A stretch of 64,000 bases of DNA from Actinomycetota bacterium (GTDB lineage: Bacteria > Actinomycetota > Actinomycetes > Actinomycetales > Dermatophilaceae): the NCBI GenBank assembly GCA_020161815.1, contig JAIUOP010000001.1, forward strand, positions 62,001 through 126,000, written 5' to 3'. A program made the translations under genes and the position numbers. Below are positions 1 through 7,916 of this stretch, piece by piece (within the stretch, counting starts at the first letter, position 1; each line of letters starts with the position of its first letter). Under the pieces are notes generated by a model, which was not told where the DNA came from, ran no database searches, and saw nothing but the letters and a program-made list of their open reading frames with translations.

Positions 1-195
1 GTTCTTGCCGATCGCGCCGGTCATCTTGCCGTCGTCGATCCGGCCGTGGAAGTCGTTGACGGTCAGCAGGTTGACCGGCGTCGAGCCCGCAGGGATGGGC
101 CCGCTCGTGGCGGCGGTGGCCGGGCTGGCGGCGATGCTCGTGCCGACCAGGGCCAGGCCGGAGAGCGCAGCCCCGACCTTTGCGTGTTGCTTCAT
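1..195 (-). CDS. Secreted 5'-nucleotidase (N-terminal part)
   Basis: This is the first 65 codons of a gene that runs off the left edge of the window. It opens with a signal peptide: MKQHAKV, a hydrophobic stretch at about residues 8-25 and an Ala-rich cleavage region near 28-31. It then reads VNLLTVNDFHGRID (41-54), where D48 and H50 match the first metal ligands of calcineurin-like phosphoesterases of the UshA/5'-nucleotidase family. That family dephosphorylates nucleotides or cleaves UDP-sugars outside the membrane. The ATG has a GGAGG ribosome site just upstream on the minus strand. Family membership is fairly sure from the motif; the substrate is not visible because only the start is present. 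Confidence 0.85.
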   Translation of the reverse strand, partial: MKQHAKVGAALSGLALVGTSIAASPATAATSGPIPAGSTPVNLLTVNDFHGRIDDGKMTGAIGKN

Positions 196-353
196 GAGTC
201 CTCCGTGACAGGGGTGGATCGGGCAGCGCTCGCGGCGCGGCCCAGGGTCCGACTCTCCCCGATGCCACGCGTCGCGGGAACAGCTCGTGCTTAAAGAGAA
301 GGTAAATTTCATCCCCCGTCGTGGTGTCGGTGGCCCGTGCGAGGATCGGGACC

Positions 354-728
354 ATGCCGCCACGCCGACGCACCGACCCCCTCGCGGGCCTGGCCGCCGT
401 GCGCGAGTGGGAGGCCAAGGACGGCGACATCGGTCGGGAGTCACTGGCCACAGCGGTGCGCTTCACCCTCGAGGAGCTCGGCGAGCGGGCCCCCGGTCGC
501 AGTGTCGAGGTGCGGGTCCCCCCCTATGCCGCCGTCCAGTGCATCGAGGGCACGACCCACCGACGCGGCACGCCGCCCAATGTCGTCGAGACCGACCCCG
601 AGACGTGGCTGGCCGTCGCGACCGGCCGGATGTCGTGGACCAGCGCGTGGGAGTCGGGACGGCTTTTGGTGAGCGGCGTGCGGGCCGACCTCACGGCATA
701 CGTGCCCCTCGTGGAGGCGGAGCGGTGA
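354..728 (+). CDS. SCP2-like (sterol carrier family) protein
   Basis: The product is 124 residues. It resembles the small actinobacterial 'sterol carrier family' protein found just before purF in mycobacteria (the Rv0807 position), and it keeps that neighbourhood here. Visible features are the basic start MPPRRRTDPL, a helical section REWEAKDGDIGRESLATAVR, and a C-terminal segment (TGRMSWTSAWESGRLLVSG, about 90-108) like the SCP2 lipid-binding fold of maleylpyruvate-isomerase C-termini. Ligand and role are unknown. The ATG follows upstream sequence with no clear coding character. Its stop overlaps the GTG of the next gene (GTGA), so the two are probably co-translated. Confidence 0.7.
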   Translation: MPPRRRTDPLAGLAAVREWEAKDGDIGRESLATAVRFTLEELGERAPGRSVEVRVPPYAAVQCIEGTTHRRGTPPNVVETDPETWLAVATGRMSWTSAWESGRLLVSGVRADLTAYVPLVEAER

Positions 729-1603
729 CGGGCCTGCGGCACGGGATCGTCATCCTCACCGACCTCCCCTGGCGGGAGGCCCGTCCGCGCTGGGAGGCGG
801 CCGAGGCGATGGGCTTCGACCACGCGTGGACCTACGACCACCTGATCTGGAGCGGCCTCCCCGAGGCGCCGTGGACGGGGGCGTTCCCGGCGCTCGCGGC
901 GGCGGCGGCGGTGACCGAGCGGATCGGCCTGGGCACCTTCGTGGCCTCTCCGAACTACCGCCATCCCTACATCCTCCTGCGCGACGCGGTGGGGGTGGCC
1001 GACATCAGCGGCAACCGGTTCCTGCTCGGGTTGGGGACCGGGGGCGATGGTGATGCCCAGCGGCTGGGGGAGGACCTCACGCTCAAGGAGCGCATCGACC
1101 GCTTCCACGAGTACGTCTCCCTGCTCGGCCGGCTGCTCGGTGAGGACCATGTCGATCACCGCGGTGAGTTCTATGCCGTGCGTGACGCGCGCACGCTGCC
1201 GGGGCCGGCGCGGGGGCGGGTCCCGTTGTGGATCGCGGCCAACGGCCCGCGCTCGATCGGCCTGGCGGCGGCGTCTGGGGATGCGTGGATCACCTATGGC
1301 GGGCGCGGGGAGACCCTCGACGCGTGGTTCGCGCATGTGTCGGAGCTGGTCGAGCGGCTGGCCGAGGCGGAGTCGGCGGCGGGCCGGGAGCCCGGGTCGG
1401 TCCGGCGGGTGCTCTCCCTGGACTCCTCGCCGCAGTTCTCGCTGGCGTCGGTGGAGGTGTACGAGGAGATGGCCGGGCGCGCCGCCGAGCTCGGCTTCGA
1501 CGACGTCGTCGCCCATTGGCCGCGCACGGAGGGGCCGTATGCCGGTGACGAGCGGGTCGTGGAGGCGCTGGCCTCCCGGGTCCTCGCCCCACGTACGCTG
1601 TGA
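725..1603 (+). CDS. LLM-class flavin/F420-dependent oxidoreductase
   Basis: A 292-residue single-domain protein of the luciferase-like monooxygenase superfamily (TIM barrel binding FMN or coenzyme F420). Family-typical segments are GFDHAWTYDHLIWSG (about 33-47), the barrel strand TERIGLGTFVASPNYRHP with its non-prolyl cis-peptide region, and NRFLLGLGTGGDGD (about 97-110). Actinomycetes carry many such enzymes; the substrate cannot be read from sequence. F420 is plausible because a clear F420-dependent glucose-6-phosphate dehydrogenase lies at 11.2 kb. The GTG start overlaps the stop of the upstream SCP-like gene, and its own stop overlaps the next GTG, forming a tight three-gene run. Confidence 0.85.
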   Translation: MTGLRHGIVILTDLPWREARPRWEAAEAMGFDHAWTYDHLIWSGLPEAPWTGAFPALAAAAAVTERIGLGTFVASPNYRHPYILLRDAVGVADISGNRFLLGLGTGGDGDAQRLGEDLTLKERIDRFHEYVSLLGRLLGEDHVDHRGEFYAVRDARTLPGPARGRVPLWIAANGPRSIGLAAASGDAWITYGGRGETLDAWFAHVSELVERLAEAESAAGREPGSVRRVLSLDSSPQFSLASVEVYEEMAGRAAELGFDDVVAHWPRTEGPYAGDERVVEALASRVLAPRTL

Positions 1604-1845
1604 CGGTGCCCGAGAACGCCAAGAGCCCCAACTTCGCCCGCTTCATCCTGACCGGCGCGATCGTCGGGTTCGTGTTCGGTGCGGTCCTCGTGCTCAGCGG
1701 TGTCCTCGGCCCGGAGGCGCCCGGACCGACCGGCTATGAGTACGGTCCGACCGACGGACTGGGGATCGTCTCGCTGTTCTTCGCCGCCATCTTCGCCCTC
1801 GTGGCGGCCGTCATCGCGGTCCTGATCGACCGGCGCAACCTCTGA
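1600..1845 (+). CDS. Small two-helix membrane protein
   Basis: An 81-residue protein of unknown function. It has a charged N-terminus (about 1-14), a hydrophobic helix (FILTGAIVGFVFGAVLVLSG, about 15-34), a Pro/Gly-rich external loop (about 36-53) and a second helix (about 55-76) ending in DRRNL. It begins at a GTG overlapping the stop of the oxidoreductase; a second in-frame GTG two codons later is an alternative start. It sits directly upstream of purF. Its role is not recognisable; it may be structural or a conserved actinobacterial small membrane protein. Confidence 0.7.
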   Translation: MTVPENAKSPNFARFILTGAIVGFVFGAVLVLSGVLGPEAPGPTGYEYGPTDGLGIVSLFFAAIFALVAAVIAVLIDRRNL

Positions 1846-1925
1846 CCGCTCCGTCGTGGGACCCTCGACGGGTCCTGTCCCGTCCGCAGTCACACGACCC
1901 TGCCTCGGCGTGGGAGAATCGGCGG

Positions 1926-3431
1926 GTGCCTCGCGGAGACGGACGCCTCAGCCACGACCTGCTGCCCGGTGAGAAGGGCCCCCAGGACGCGTGCGGCGTC
2001 TTTGGTGTCTGGGCTCCCGGCGAGGACGTTGCCAAGCTGACCTACTACGGGCTCTACGCCCTGCAGCACCGAGGGCAGGAGTCGGCGGGCATCGCGGCGA
2101 GCGATGGTCACCGCCTGCTCGTCTACAAGGACATGGGCCTGGTCTCGCAGGTCTTCGACGAGCGCTCGCTGGCCTCCCTCAAGGGGCACCTGGCGGTCGG
2201 GCACTGCCGCTACTCCACGACCGGCGGCTCGACCTGGGAGAACGCGCAGCCCACCCTCGGTGGCCACGACGACGGCACGGTCGCCCTCGCCCACAACGGC
2301 AACCTGATCAACTCCGCCGAGCTGCGCGACCTCGTCGAGGAACGCACAGGTGACGGGCAGCACCGCGGGGAGCTGCGCTACGGCAACACCACGGACACGG
2401 CGCTGGTCACGGCGCTCCTGGCCGACGACCCGGACCGCACGTTGGAGGCGGCCGCGATGGACGTGCTGCCGCGGCTGCGGGGCGCCTTCTGCTTCGTCTT
2501 CATGAACGAGCAGACGCTGTATGCCGCACGCGACCCCCAGGGCATCCGCCCCCTGGTCCTGGGTCGCCTCGAGCGCGGCTGGGTGGTCGCCTCGGAGACG
2601 GCCGCGCTCGACATCGTCGGCGCCTCGCTGATCCGCGAGATCGAGCCGGGTGAGCTGCTGGCGATCGACGCCAACGGGCTGCGCTCGCGCCGCTTCGCGC
2701 CCAAGGACCCGAAGGGGTGCGTCTTCGAGTACGTCTACCTCGCCCGCCCGGACACGACGATCAACGGCCGGGTCGTGCACGAGGCGCGGGTCGAGATGGG
2801 GCGGACCCTCGCGCGTGAGCACGCGGTCGAGGCCGACCTCGTGATCCCGACGCCGGAGTCGGGGACGCCGGCGGCGATCGGTTATGCCCAGGAGTCGGGC
2901 ATCCCCTATGGCCAGGGCCTGGTGAAGAACGCCTATGTGGGCCGCACCTTCATCCAGCCCTCGCAGACCATCCGCCAGCTCGGCATCCGGCTCAAGCTCA
3001 ACCCGCTCAAGGACGTGATCAAGGGCAAGCGGCTCGTCGTCGTCGACGACTCGATCGTGCGCGGCAACACCCAGCGGGCGCTCGTGCGGATGCTGCGCGA
3101 AGCCGGCGCGGTCGAGGTGCACGTGCGGATCTCCTCGCCCCCGGTGCGCTGGCCCTGCTTCTACGGCATCGACTTCGCGACCCGGGCCGAGCTCATCGCG
3201 ACCGGCATCGAGGTCGAGGACGTGTGCCGCTCGATCGGGGCCGACACCCTGGGCTACATCTCCGAGGACGGCATGATCGCTGCGACGAACCAGTCGCGGG
3301 AGCGGCTGTGCACCGCCTGCTTCACCGGGTCCTATCCGGTCGAGTTGCCCGAGGCCGACAAGCTGGGCAAGGACCTGCTCGAGCTCGACCTCTCGCTCGA
3401 CGTCGTCGCCCAGGCCGTCGCCCGCCCCTGA
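1926..3431 (+). CDS. purF: Amidophosphoribosyltransferase PurF
   Basis: Catalyses the first step of de novo purine synthesis: PRPP plus glutamine gives phosphoribosylamine. The 501 residues show an N-terminal glutamine amidotransferase domain whose nucleophile is Cys23 in DACGVFGVW; residues 1-22 are a propeptide to be cut off. The C-terminal PRTase domain has the PRPP loop VVVDDSIVRGNT (about 370-382). Cysteines near 265, 411, 461 and 464 (GCVFEY, WPCFYG, LCTACF) match the Bacillus subtilis-type enzyme that carries a structural 4Fe-4S cluster. The start is GTG. Its usual partner purM lies downstream but is separated here by the repeat-flanked minus-strand gene. Confidence 0.97.
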   Translation: MPRGDGRLSHDLLPGEKGPQDACGVFGVWAPGEDVAKLTYYGLYALQHRGQESAGIAASDGHRLLVYKDMGLVSQVFDERSLASLKGHLAVGHCRYSTTGGSTWENAQPTLGGHDDGTVALAHNGNLINSAELRDLVEERTGDGQHRGELRYGNTTDTALVTALLADDPDRTLEAAAMDVLPRLRGAFCFVFMNEQTLYAARDPQGIRPLVLGRLERGWVVASETAALDIVGASLIREIEPGELLAIDANGLRSRRFAPKDPKGCVFEYVYLARPDTTINGRVVHEARVEMGRTLAREHAVEADLVIPTPESGTPAAIGYAQESGIPYGQGLVKNAYVGRTFIQPSQTIRQLGIRLKLNPLKDVIKGKRLVVVDDSIVRGNTQRALVRMLREAGAVEVHVRISSPPVRWPCFYGIDFATRAELIATGIEVEDVCRSIGADTLGYISEDGMIAATNQSRERLCTACFTGSYPVELPEADKLGKDLLELDLSLDVVAQAVARP

Positions 3432-3449
3432 CCCCCCCTTTATCTCCCC

Positions 3450-3497
3450 GATTCGAGGTAAAACCGCCGGGGTATCCGCGCGTTCGGACCTCGACTC
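3450..3497 (+). repeat. 48-bp inverted-terminus repeat, copy 1
   Basis: The repeat starts with a 21-bp core (3450-3470, GATTCGAGGTAAAACC...) identical to the cores of copies 2 and 3. Its outer ends are complementary (CGAGGT at 3454-3459, ACCTCG at 3488-3493), so it can form a hairpin. It lies between the converging ends of purF and the DUF559 gene and overlaps the latter's stop codon. Together with copy 2, which is inverted, it brackets that gene. It could be a bidirectional terminator, a REP-type element or a transposon end. Confidence 0.8.
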
Positions 3498-4443
3498 AGC
3501 TGGCCCTCCGGGTGGAGAAGAGGTCGTAGCCGCGCACCACCTGGTCCATGAACCGATCGGGCTCGAGACGAAGGCCCATGAGCGTCATGCGCAGGATGCG
3601 ATCACCTCGCAGGACCAGGTCGTTCTGCCGGAAGTTGTCGTCCGTCGCGGCCACACCCCACTGGTGCTGGGACCCGTCGATCTCGACCATGAAGTCGATG
3701 TCCTCCCACCCGGCGTCGAGGTAGCACCGCGTAGGGCCCAGCCTCCGCACGACCTGGCGGGAAGGCTCGGGCAGTCCCCGCAGGCGGCACATCTCCGCGA
3801 AGTCGAGCTCACCCAGGGACTGGGCGCCATCGGCGATGTCCGCCGCCACTGACCCCACGAAGGCGCGACGCCGCCGCCCTCGATAGGCGCGAGCTGCCCG
3901 GACCAGCTGCTCGCCGGTCACCAGTCCCTGCTGCACCGGCATGACCAGAAGCAGCGCCGCCTGCCGGTCGCTGACGGCCCACCGCGCCGCGCGGACCGCC
4001 GCGATGGAGGGCTTGACCCTCGGCACTCCCACGGTCATGAGCTCATCGGGCACCCGACGGATCAGCTTGTGGATGACCACGCCTTCGATCGGGTGGATGG
4101 AGGCCGTATGCCGCACGGAGACGTGGATCCGCTCGTCGGTGAAGTGCTGCATCCCGGCGGCATCGAGCGCAGAGACCCCGTCGAGTGCCGCCACCCTCGG
4201 GCCTGCCTCCCAGATGGCGCGCCACCGCCGGGCCTCGGTGCCCAGGTCCGTGGTGTGGAGTGCAACGGTCTGGCGGCCGTGCAGGGCCCAGCGGTCCGCC
4301 GCCACCTGACGTGCCACGGCGTCGCGGTCCCATCCCAGGGCACGCAGCTCAGTGCGTGACATCGCGCCCCACGGCGCCAGTTCTCGCAGCTCCCGGTGGC
4401 TGGGTCGCCGGCTTGTGTCACGCCGCTCAGCAGGGTCAGTCAT
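3496..4443 (-). CDS. AbiEi-like / DUF559 (Vsr-like nuclease fold) protein
   Basis: A 315-residue protein. The N-terminal part (about 15-65, with MSRTELRALGWDRDAVARQV) looks like the winged-helix domain of AbiEi-type antitoxins. The C-terminal part is a DUF559 domain related to Vsr endonucleases: YLDAGWEDIDFMVEIDGSQH (about 240-260) supplies acidic residues D...E-x-D typical of this PD-(D/E)XK-like fold, followed by a QNDLVLRGDRILRMT section. Such proteins are common singletons in actinomycetes; function is unproven (DNA cleavage, regulation or defence). The chosen ATG gives MTDPAERRD; an in-frame TTG further upstream would run into repeat copy 2. It interrupts purF-purM, which are neighbours in mycobacteria, and is framed by perfect inverted repeats. 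Confidence 0.8.
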   Translation of the reverse strand: MTDPAERRDTSRRPSHRELRELAPWGAMSRTELRALGWDRDAVARQVAADRWALHGRQTVALHTTDLGTEARRWRAIWEAGPRVAALDGVSALDAAGMQHFTDERIHVSVRHTASIHPIEGVVIHKLIRRVPDELMTVGVPRVKPSIAAVRAARWAVSDRQAALLLVMPVQQGLVTGEQLVRAARAYRGRRRRAFVGSVAADIADGAQSLGELDFAEMCRLRGLPEPSRQVVRRLGPTRCYLDAGWEDIDFMVEIDGSQHQWGVAATDDNFRQNDLVLRGDRILRMTLMGLRLEPDRFMDQVVRGYDLFSTRRAS

Positions 4444-4510
4444 GACTCGAGGGTGCCGGTTTCGGCGACGTCGCCCCGAAGTTGTGCACAGGCAGCCCGG
4501 CAGGCCCCTC

Positions 4511-4558
4511 GAGTCGAACCTCAAGCGCGCGGATCCACCGGCGGTTTTACCTCGAATC
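4511..4558 (-). repeat. 48-bp inverted-terminus repeat, copy 2
   Basis: Its 21-bp core at 4538-4558 is the exact reverse complement of the core of copy 1; over the full 48 positions about 40 match copy 1. It lies between the divergent starts of the DUF559 gene and purM. A transcription terminator would be odd there, so this copy argues for an element with another purpose, such as a mobile-element end, operator or REP sequence. Confidence 0.8.
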
Positions 4559-4613
4559 AGTGGGTGGGGCGGGGGTCGGGCAGGGGGTGTGCGGGGGTGG
4601 GAGGATGGGCGCT

Positions 4614-5747
4614 GTGAGTGAGCACGCGCAGATCACCTATGCCTCCGCCGGTGTCGACGTCGAGGCCGGTGACAAGGCGGTCGAGCTGATGAAGGAGTCG
4701 GTGCGCCGCGCCACCCGTCCCGAGGTGCTCGGCGGCCTCGGCGGGTTCGCCGGAATGTTCGACGCGAGCGCCATCGCCCGGATGTCTCGACCGGTCCTCG
4801 CGACCTCGACCGATGGCGTCGGCACCAAGGTCGCGATCGCGCAGGCCATGGACGTCCACGACACCATCGGCTTCGACCTCGTCGGCATGGTCGTCGACGA
4901 CATCGTCGTCTGCGGTGCCGAGCCGCTCTTCATGACCGACTACATCGCCTGCGGCAAGGTCGTGCCCGAGCGCATCGCCGCCATCGTCGGAGGCATCGCC
5001 CGCGCGTGCGAGCAGGCCCGCGTCGCCCTGGTCGGTGGCGAGACGGCCGAGCACCCCGGGCTGCTCGAGCCTGACGAGTACGACTGCGCCGGCGCTGCCA
5101 CGGGAGTCGTCGAGCACGCGAAGATCCTTGCGCCACAGCGCATCCAGGCCGGTGACGTCGTGCTCGGGCTCGCTTCCAGCGGGCTTCACTCCAATGGCTA
5201 CTCCCTCGTCCGACGCGTCATCGCCCATGCCGGTTGGGCCCTCGACCGGCACGTCGACGACTTCGGCCGCAGCCTCGGCGAGGAGCTGCTCACCCCCACC
5301 CGGGTGTATGCCGCGGACCTCGTCGACCTCCTGGCCGCCCCTGACGTCGTGGCCGGGGGCGGGATCCACGGGCTCTCGCACGTCACCGGTGGCGGGCTCG
5401 CCGCCAACCTTGCGCGCGTGCTCCCCGAGGGGCTGCACGCCCGAGTGGACCGCGCGACCTGGACCCCGCCTGCGGTGTTCTCCACGATCGCGGCGCTCGG
5501 CAACGTCCCCCAAGGGGACCTCGAGCGAACGCTGAACCAAGGCGTGGGCTTCGTCGCCGTCCTGCCCACAGAGGCGCTCGAGGCGACCACGGCGTTCCTG
5601 GAGGCGCGCGGCATACCGACGTGGGTGATGGGTGAGGTGCACGCCCAGGCGACCGCTCCCCTCGAGGAGGATGCCGAGGTCGTGCGCGGCGCCAAGGGGG
5701 TGGACGGTGGCTCGGTCCAGTTCGTCGGACAGCACCCTCGCGGCTGA
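4614..5747 (+). CDS. purM: Phosphoribosylformylglycinamidine cyclo-ligase PurM (AIR synthase)
   Basis: Closes the imidazole ring of purines: FGAM plus ATP gives AIR. The 377-residue protein has the PurM hallmarks: ITYASAGVDVEAGDKAVELM at the N-terminus, the ATP/metal motif STDGVGTK (about 65-72), and GGETAEHPG (about 142-150). The GTG start (VSEHAQITYA) lies 9 bases after a GGGAGG ribosome site; an in-frame ATG three codons earlier sits directly against that site and is unlikely. The short promoter region behind it is shared with repeat copy 2. Confidence 0.97.
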   Translation: MSEHAQITYASAGVDVEAGDKAVELMKESVRRATRPEVLGGLGGFAGMFDASAIARMSRPVLATSTDGVGTKVAIAQAMDVHDTIGFDLVGMVVDDIVVCGAEPLFMTDYIACGKVVPERIAAIVGGIARACEQARVALVGGETAEHPGLLEPDEYDCAGAATGVVEHAKILAPQRIQAGDVVLGLASSGLHSNGYSLVRRVIAHAGWALDRHVDDFGRSLGEELLTPTRVYAADLVDLLAAPDVVAGGGIHGLSHVTGGGLAANLARVLPEGLHARVDRATWTPPAVFSTIAALGNVPQGDLERTLNQGVGFVAVLPTEALEATTAFLEARGIPTWVMGEVHAQATAPLEEDAEVVRGAKGVDGGSVQFVGQHPRG

Positions 5748-5766
5748 GGGCGGCTCGGCGAGGACG

Positions 5767-6072
5767 ATGGCCTCGCTCGTCCTCGCCATCGCCTCGGTGG
5801 CCTTCATCGCCTACGTCCTGCTCCTCCTCGTCGCCGTCGGCATGGCCGGCTGGATCATCGAGGCGCTCCGTCCCTCCGGACGCGTGCTCGACCCCTGGCC
5901 GCTCGCCTGGCGCTCGAGCCTGGTCCTGCTCGTCGCCTGGGGCGTCGGACTCGGGAGCGCTTGGCTCGCCGACCGCGAGACGGTTGGTTCGCGCCGGACG
6001 CTCGGCAGCCTCGCCGGCCTGGCCGGCGTGCTCGTCGGGTTCCTCGTCATGCGGCTGAGCGGCATTCTCTGA
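5767..6072 (+). CDS. Small polytopic membrane protein
   Basis: About 101 residues with three apparent hydrophobic helices: SLVLAIASVAFIAYVLLLLV (about 3-22), SSLVLLVAWGVGLGSAWLA (about 46-64) and a C-terminal Gly/Leu/Val-rich helix (about 78-95). No family is recognised. It follows purM by 19 bases; an in-frame GTG inside the end of purM (near 5707) would add about 20 residues. Unknown function. Confidence 0.6.
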   Translation: MASLVLAIASVAFIAYVLLLLVAVGMAGWIIEALRPSGRVLDPWPLAWRSSLVLLVAWGVGLGSAWLADRETVGSRRTLGSLAGLAGVLVGFLVMRLSGIL

Positions 6073-6138
6073 GACCTGCCGGCTCGAGCTGGCCGTCGGG
6101 GGTGGCCTTCCGCGCCCCCGGGGTGGTTGGCTCCTCGT

Positions 6139-7077
6139 ATGCCGCCTACCTCCTCTCAGCGCCCCCTCACCGTCGTCCCCGTGCCCGGCCAGGGTGCCGA
6201 GGACGTGCTCATCGGCCATGACGGCACCGCCTACACCGGCACGGCGGACGGGTCGGTGTTCGCGGTGAGTCCTGATGGCAACGCGATCCGACGCATCGGC
6301 ACGACCGGTGGGCGACCGCTCGGCCTCGAGTGGCTCCCCGAGGGACGCATCCTCATCTGTGACGCCCACCGCGGCCTGCTCACGATGCGGCTCGACGACG
6401 GCGCGGTCGAGACCCTGTGCGACTCGGTCGGTGGGCAGCGAATGAGGTTCTGCAACAACGCTGCTGTCACCAGTGACGGGACGATCTGGTTCACCGACAG
6501 CAGCACCAAGTGGGGCATCGAGGAGTGGAAGTCCGACCTCATCGAGGACACGCGGACCGGGCGGCTGCTCCGCCTCGACCCGGGCAGCTCCGAGCCCGAG
6601 GTCGTCATCGACGGGATGTGCTTCGCCAACGGGGTGGCCAAGGCGGCGGACGAGAGCTTCGTCGTCGCGGCCGAGACGGGCACGCGGGCGCTGCGCCGCC
6701 ACTGGCGCACCGGCGAGCAGGCGGGCACGAGCGACACCTTCGTCGCCGACCTGCCGGCGCACCCGGACAACATCGCGCTCGGCTCGGACGGGCTCATCTG
6801 GGTCACCTACGCCAGCCCGACCGATCCGGCCCTGACCTTCCTCCAGACCAAGGCCAAGCCCTGGGTGAAGATGACGGTCCTGCGCGCACCCGAGGCGCTC
6901 AAGCCCCGGCCCAAGCGCACGGCGCGCGTCGCGGCATACGACCTGGCGGGGACGCTCGTCCACGACATCGCGTGCGACGCGTCTGCGTGGCACATGGCCA
7001 CGGGCGTGCGCGAGCACGAGGGACGGGTCTGGCTGGGCAGCCTGGTCGAGCCCGCGCTCGCCTGGTTCTCGCTCTGA
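6139..7077 (+). CDS. SMP-30/gluconolactonase/strictosidine-synthase-like beta-propeller enzyme
   Basis: A 312-residue protein with the repeated blade motifs of the SMP-30/strictosidine synthase-like superfamily: DVLIGHDGTAYTGTADGSVF, EGRILICDAHRGLL, SDGTIWFTDSSTKWG (about 115-130) and CFANGVAKAADESF (about 157-172). Members hydrolyse lactones or similar esters using a divalent metal at the propeller centre. The specific substrate is unknown. The ATG chosen begins MPPTSSQRPL; an upstream TTG is possible. The start codon itself lies inside a copy of the window's GTATGCCG octamer. The gene faces the GNAT gene across repeat copy 3. Confidence 0.8.
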   Translation: MPPTSSQRPLTVVPVPGQGAEDVLIGHDGTAYTGTADGSVFAVSPDGNAIRRIGTTGGRPLGLEWLPEGRILICDAHRGLLTMRLDDGAVETLCDSVGGQRMRFCNNAAVTSDGTIWFTDSSTKWGIEEWKSDLIEDTRTGRLLRLDPGSSEPEVVIDGMCFANGVAKAADESFVVAAETGTRALRRHWRTGEQAGTSDTFVADLPAHPDNIALGSDGLIWVTYASPTDPALTFLQTKAKPWVKMTVLRAPEALKPRPKRTARVAAYDLAGTLVHDIACDASAWHMATGVREHEGRVWLGSLVEPALAWFSL

Positions 7078-7084
7078 CCTGATC

Positions 7085-7132
7085 CATTCGAGGTCCAGAC
7101 GCGTGGATCACCCGGCGGTTTTACCTCGAATC
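7085..7132 (-). repeat. 48-bp inverted-terminus repeat, copy 3
   Basis: Carries the same 21-bp core (7112-7132) as copies 1 and 2, with complementary ends ATTCGAGGT (7086-7094) and ACCTCGAAT (7123-7131). It lies between the converging SMP-30-like and GNAT genes and supplies the TAA stop of the latter. Hairpin formation fits a bidirectional terminator or REP role at this site. Confidence 0.8.
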
Positions 7133-7903
7133 GGGGGAGAGCGAGGGGAGCGGCAGCGAGGGGAGGAGGCCGGAGGAGAACTCGTGGGTCGTCCGGAAGC
7201 CCATCGCGGCATAGAGGCCGAGGCCGACGACGTTGTCCTCGTCCACCCCGAGCGTGACGACCTCATGTGCCCTCAAACCCGACTCGACGAGGGCCTGGGT
7301 GACCTGCCGCCCCAGACCCCGGCCGCGCTCGGACGCCGGGACGGTGATCCCCGCCAGGCGCGGCACGCCCGCGGGCGTGAGTGCGCTCATCCCCACCGCC
7401 AGCAGCCGACCCGACGCCGCATCCCGCGCGCCGACCCACACCTCACCCGGCGGCGACGGGGCCAACCAGCGCGAGGAGTAGTGCTCCTCGACGAAGGCGC
7501 GCGCCGCCTCCCGGGGCACCGAGGGATCGATCAGCACCCCCTCGGGCACCGGCCGAGGCACCAGCTCAGCGCCGGTGATGGCCATGGTCCGCCAGTCGCC
7601 GATCATCCGCGCGCCAGCGGCCTCAAGCACCGGCCGGTTCGCGCGCTCCAGGGTGAGGCCGCGCACGGCCTCGTACCCCGGCCGCTCCCGCCATGGACAT
7701 GCCAGGAGCGCCCGCACGTCCTCCGTCGGGCCGAGCGCCACCGCGCCCGCCGCCCCGGTCTGGATCTCGCGCATCAGCAGCACGGCCGCACCCCATGACC
7801 ACGCGGGCGCGATCAGCACCGGTCCGACCTCGAGCCGCACCAAGGGTGCCCCGCCCGTCGCCGCCAGCACAGCGGCATACGACTCCAGCTCGACCAGACG
7901 CAC
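7121..7903 (-). CDS. GNAT-family N-acetyltransferase
   Basis: A 260-residue protein with a C-terminal GNAT fold. The acetyl-CoA-binding motif A reads ITVPASERGRGLGRQVTQAL (about 183-203), followed by GVDEDNVVGLGLYAAMGFR, the typical end of the domain. The N-terminal 120 residues are less conserved and may bind substrate. The acceptor is unknown. The GTG start (VRLVELESYA) lies a few bases after the cysteine hydrolase stop, so it is probably the last gene of an NCS1-hydrolase-GNAT operon. The last residues and stop come from repeat copy 3. Confidence 0.85.
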   Translation of the reverse strand: MRLVELESYAAVLAATGGAPLVRLEVGPVLIAPAWSWGAAVLLMREIQTGAAGAVALGPTEDVRALLACPWRERPGYEAVRGLTLERANRPVLEAAGARMIGDWRTMAITGAELVPRPVPEGVLIDPSVPREAARAFVEEHYSSRWLAPSPPGEVWVGARDAASGRLLAVGMSALTPAGVPRLAGITVPASERGRGLGRQVTQALVESGLRAHEVVTLGVDEDNVVGLGLYAAMGFRTTHEFSSGLLPSLPLPSLSPDSR

Positions 7904-7916
7904 CGGGACCCAGCGA

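Noticed and set aside
3450-4558. The repeat-flanked DUF559 unit as a standard insertion sequence
   Set aside because: There is no transposase and no clear target duplication, so it is reported as a candidate cassette only.
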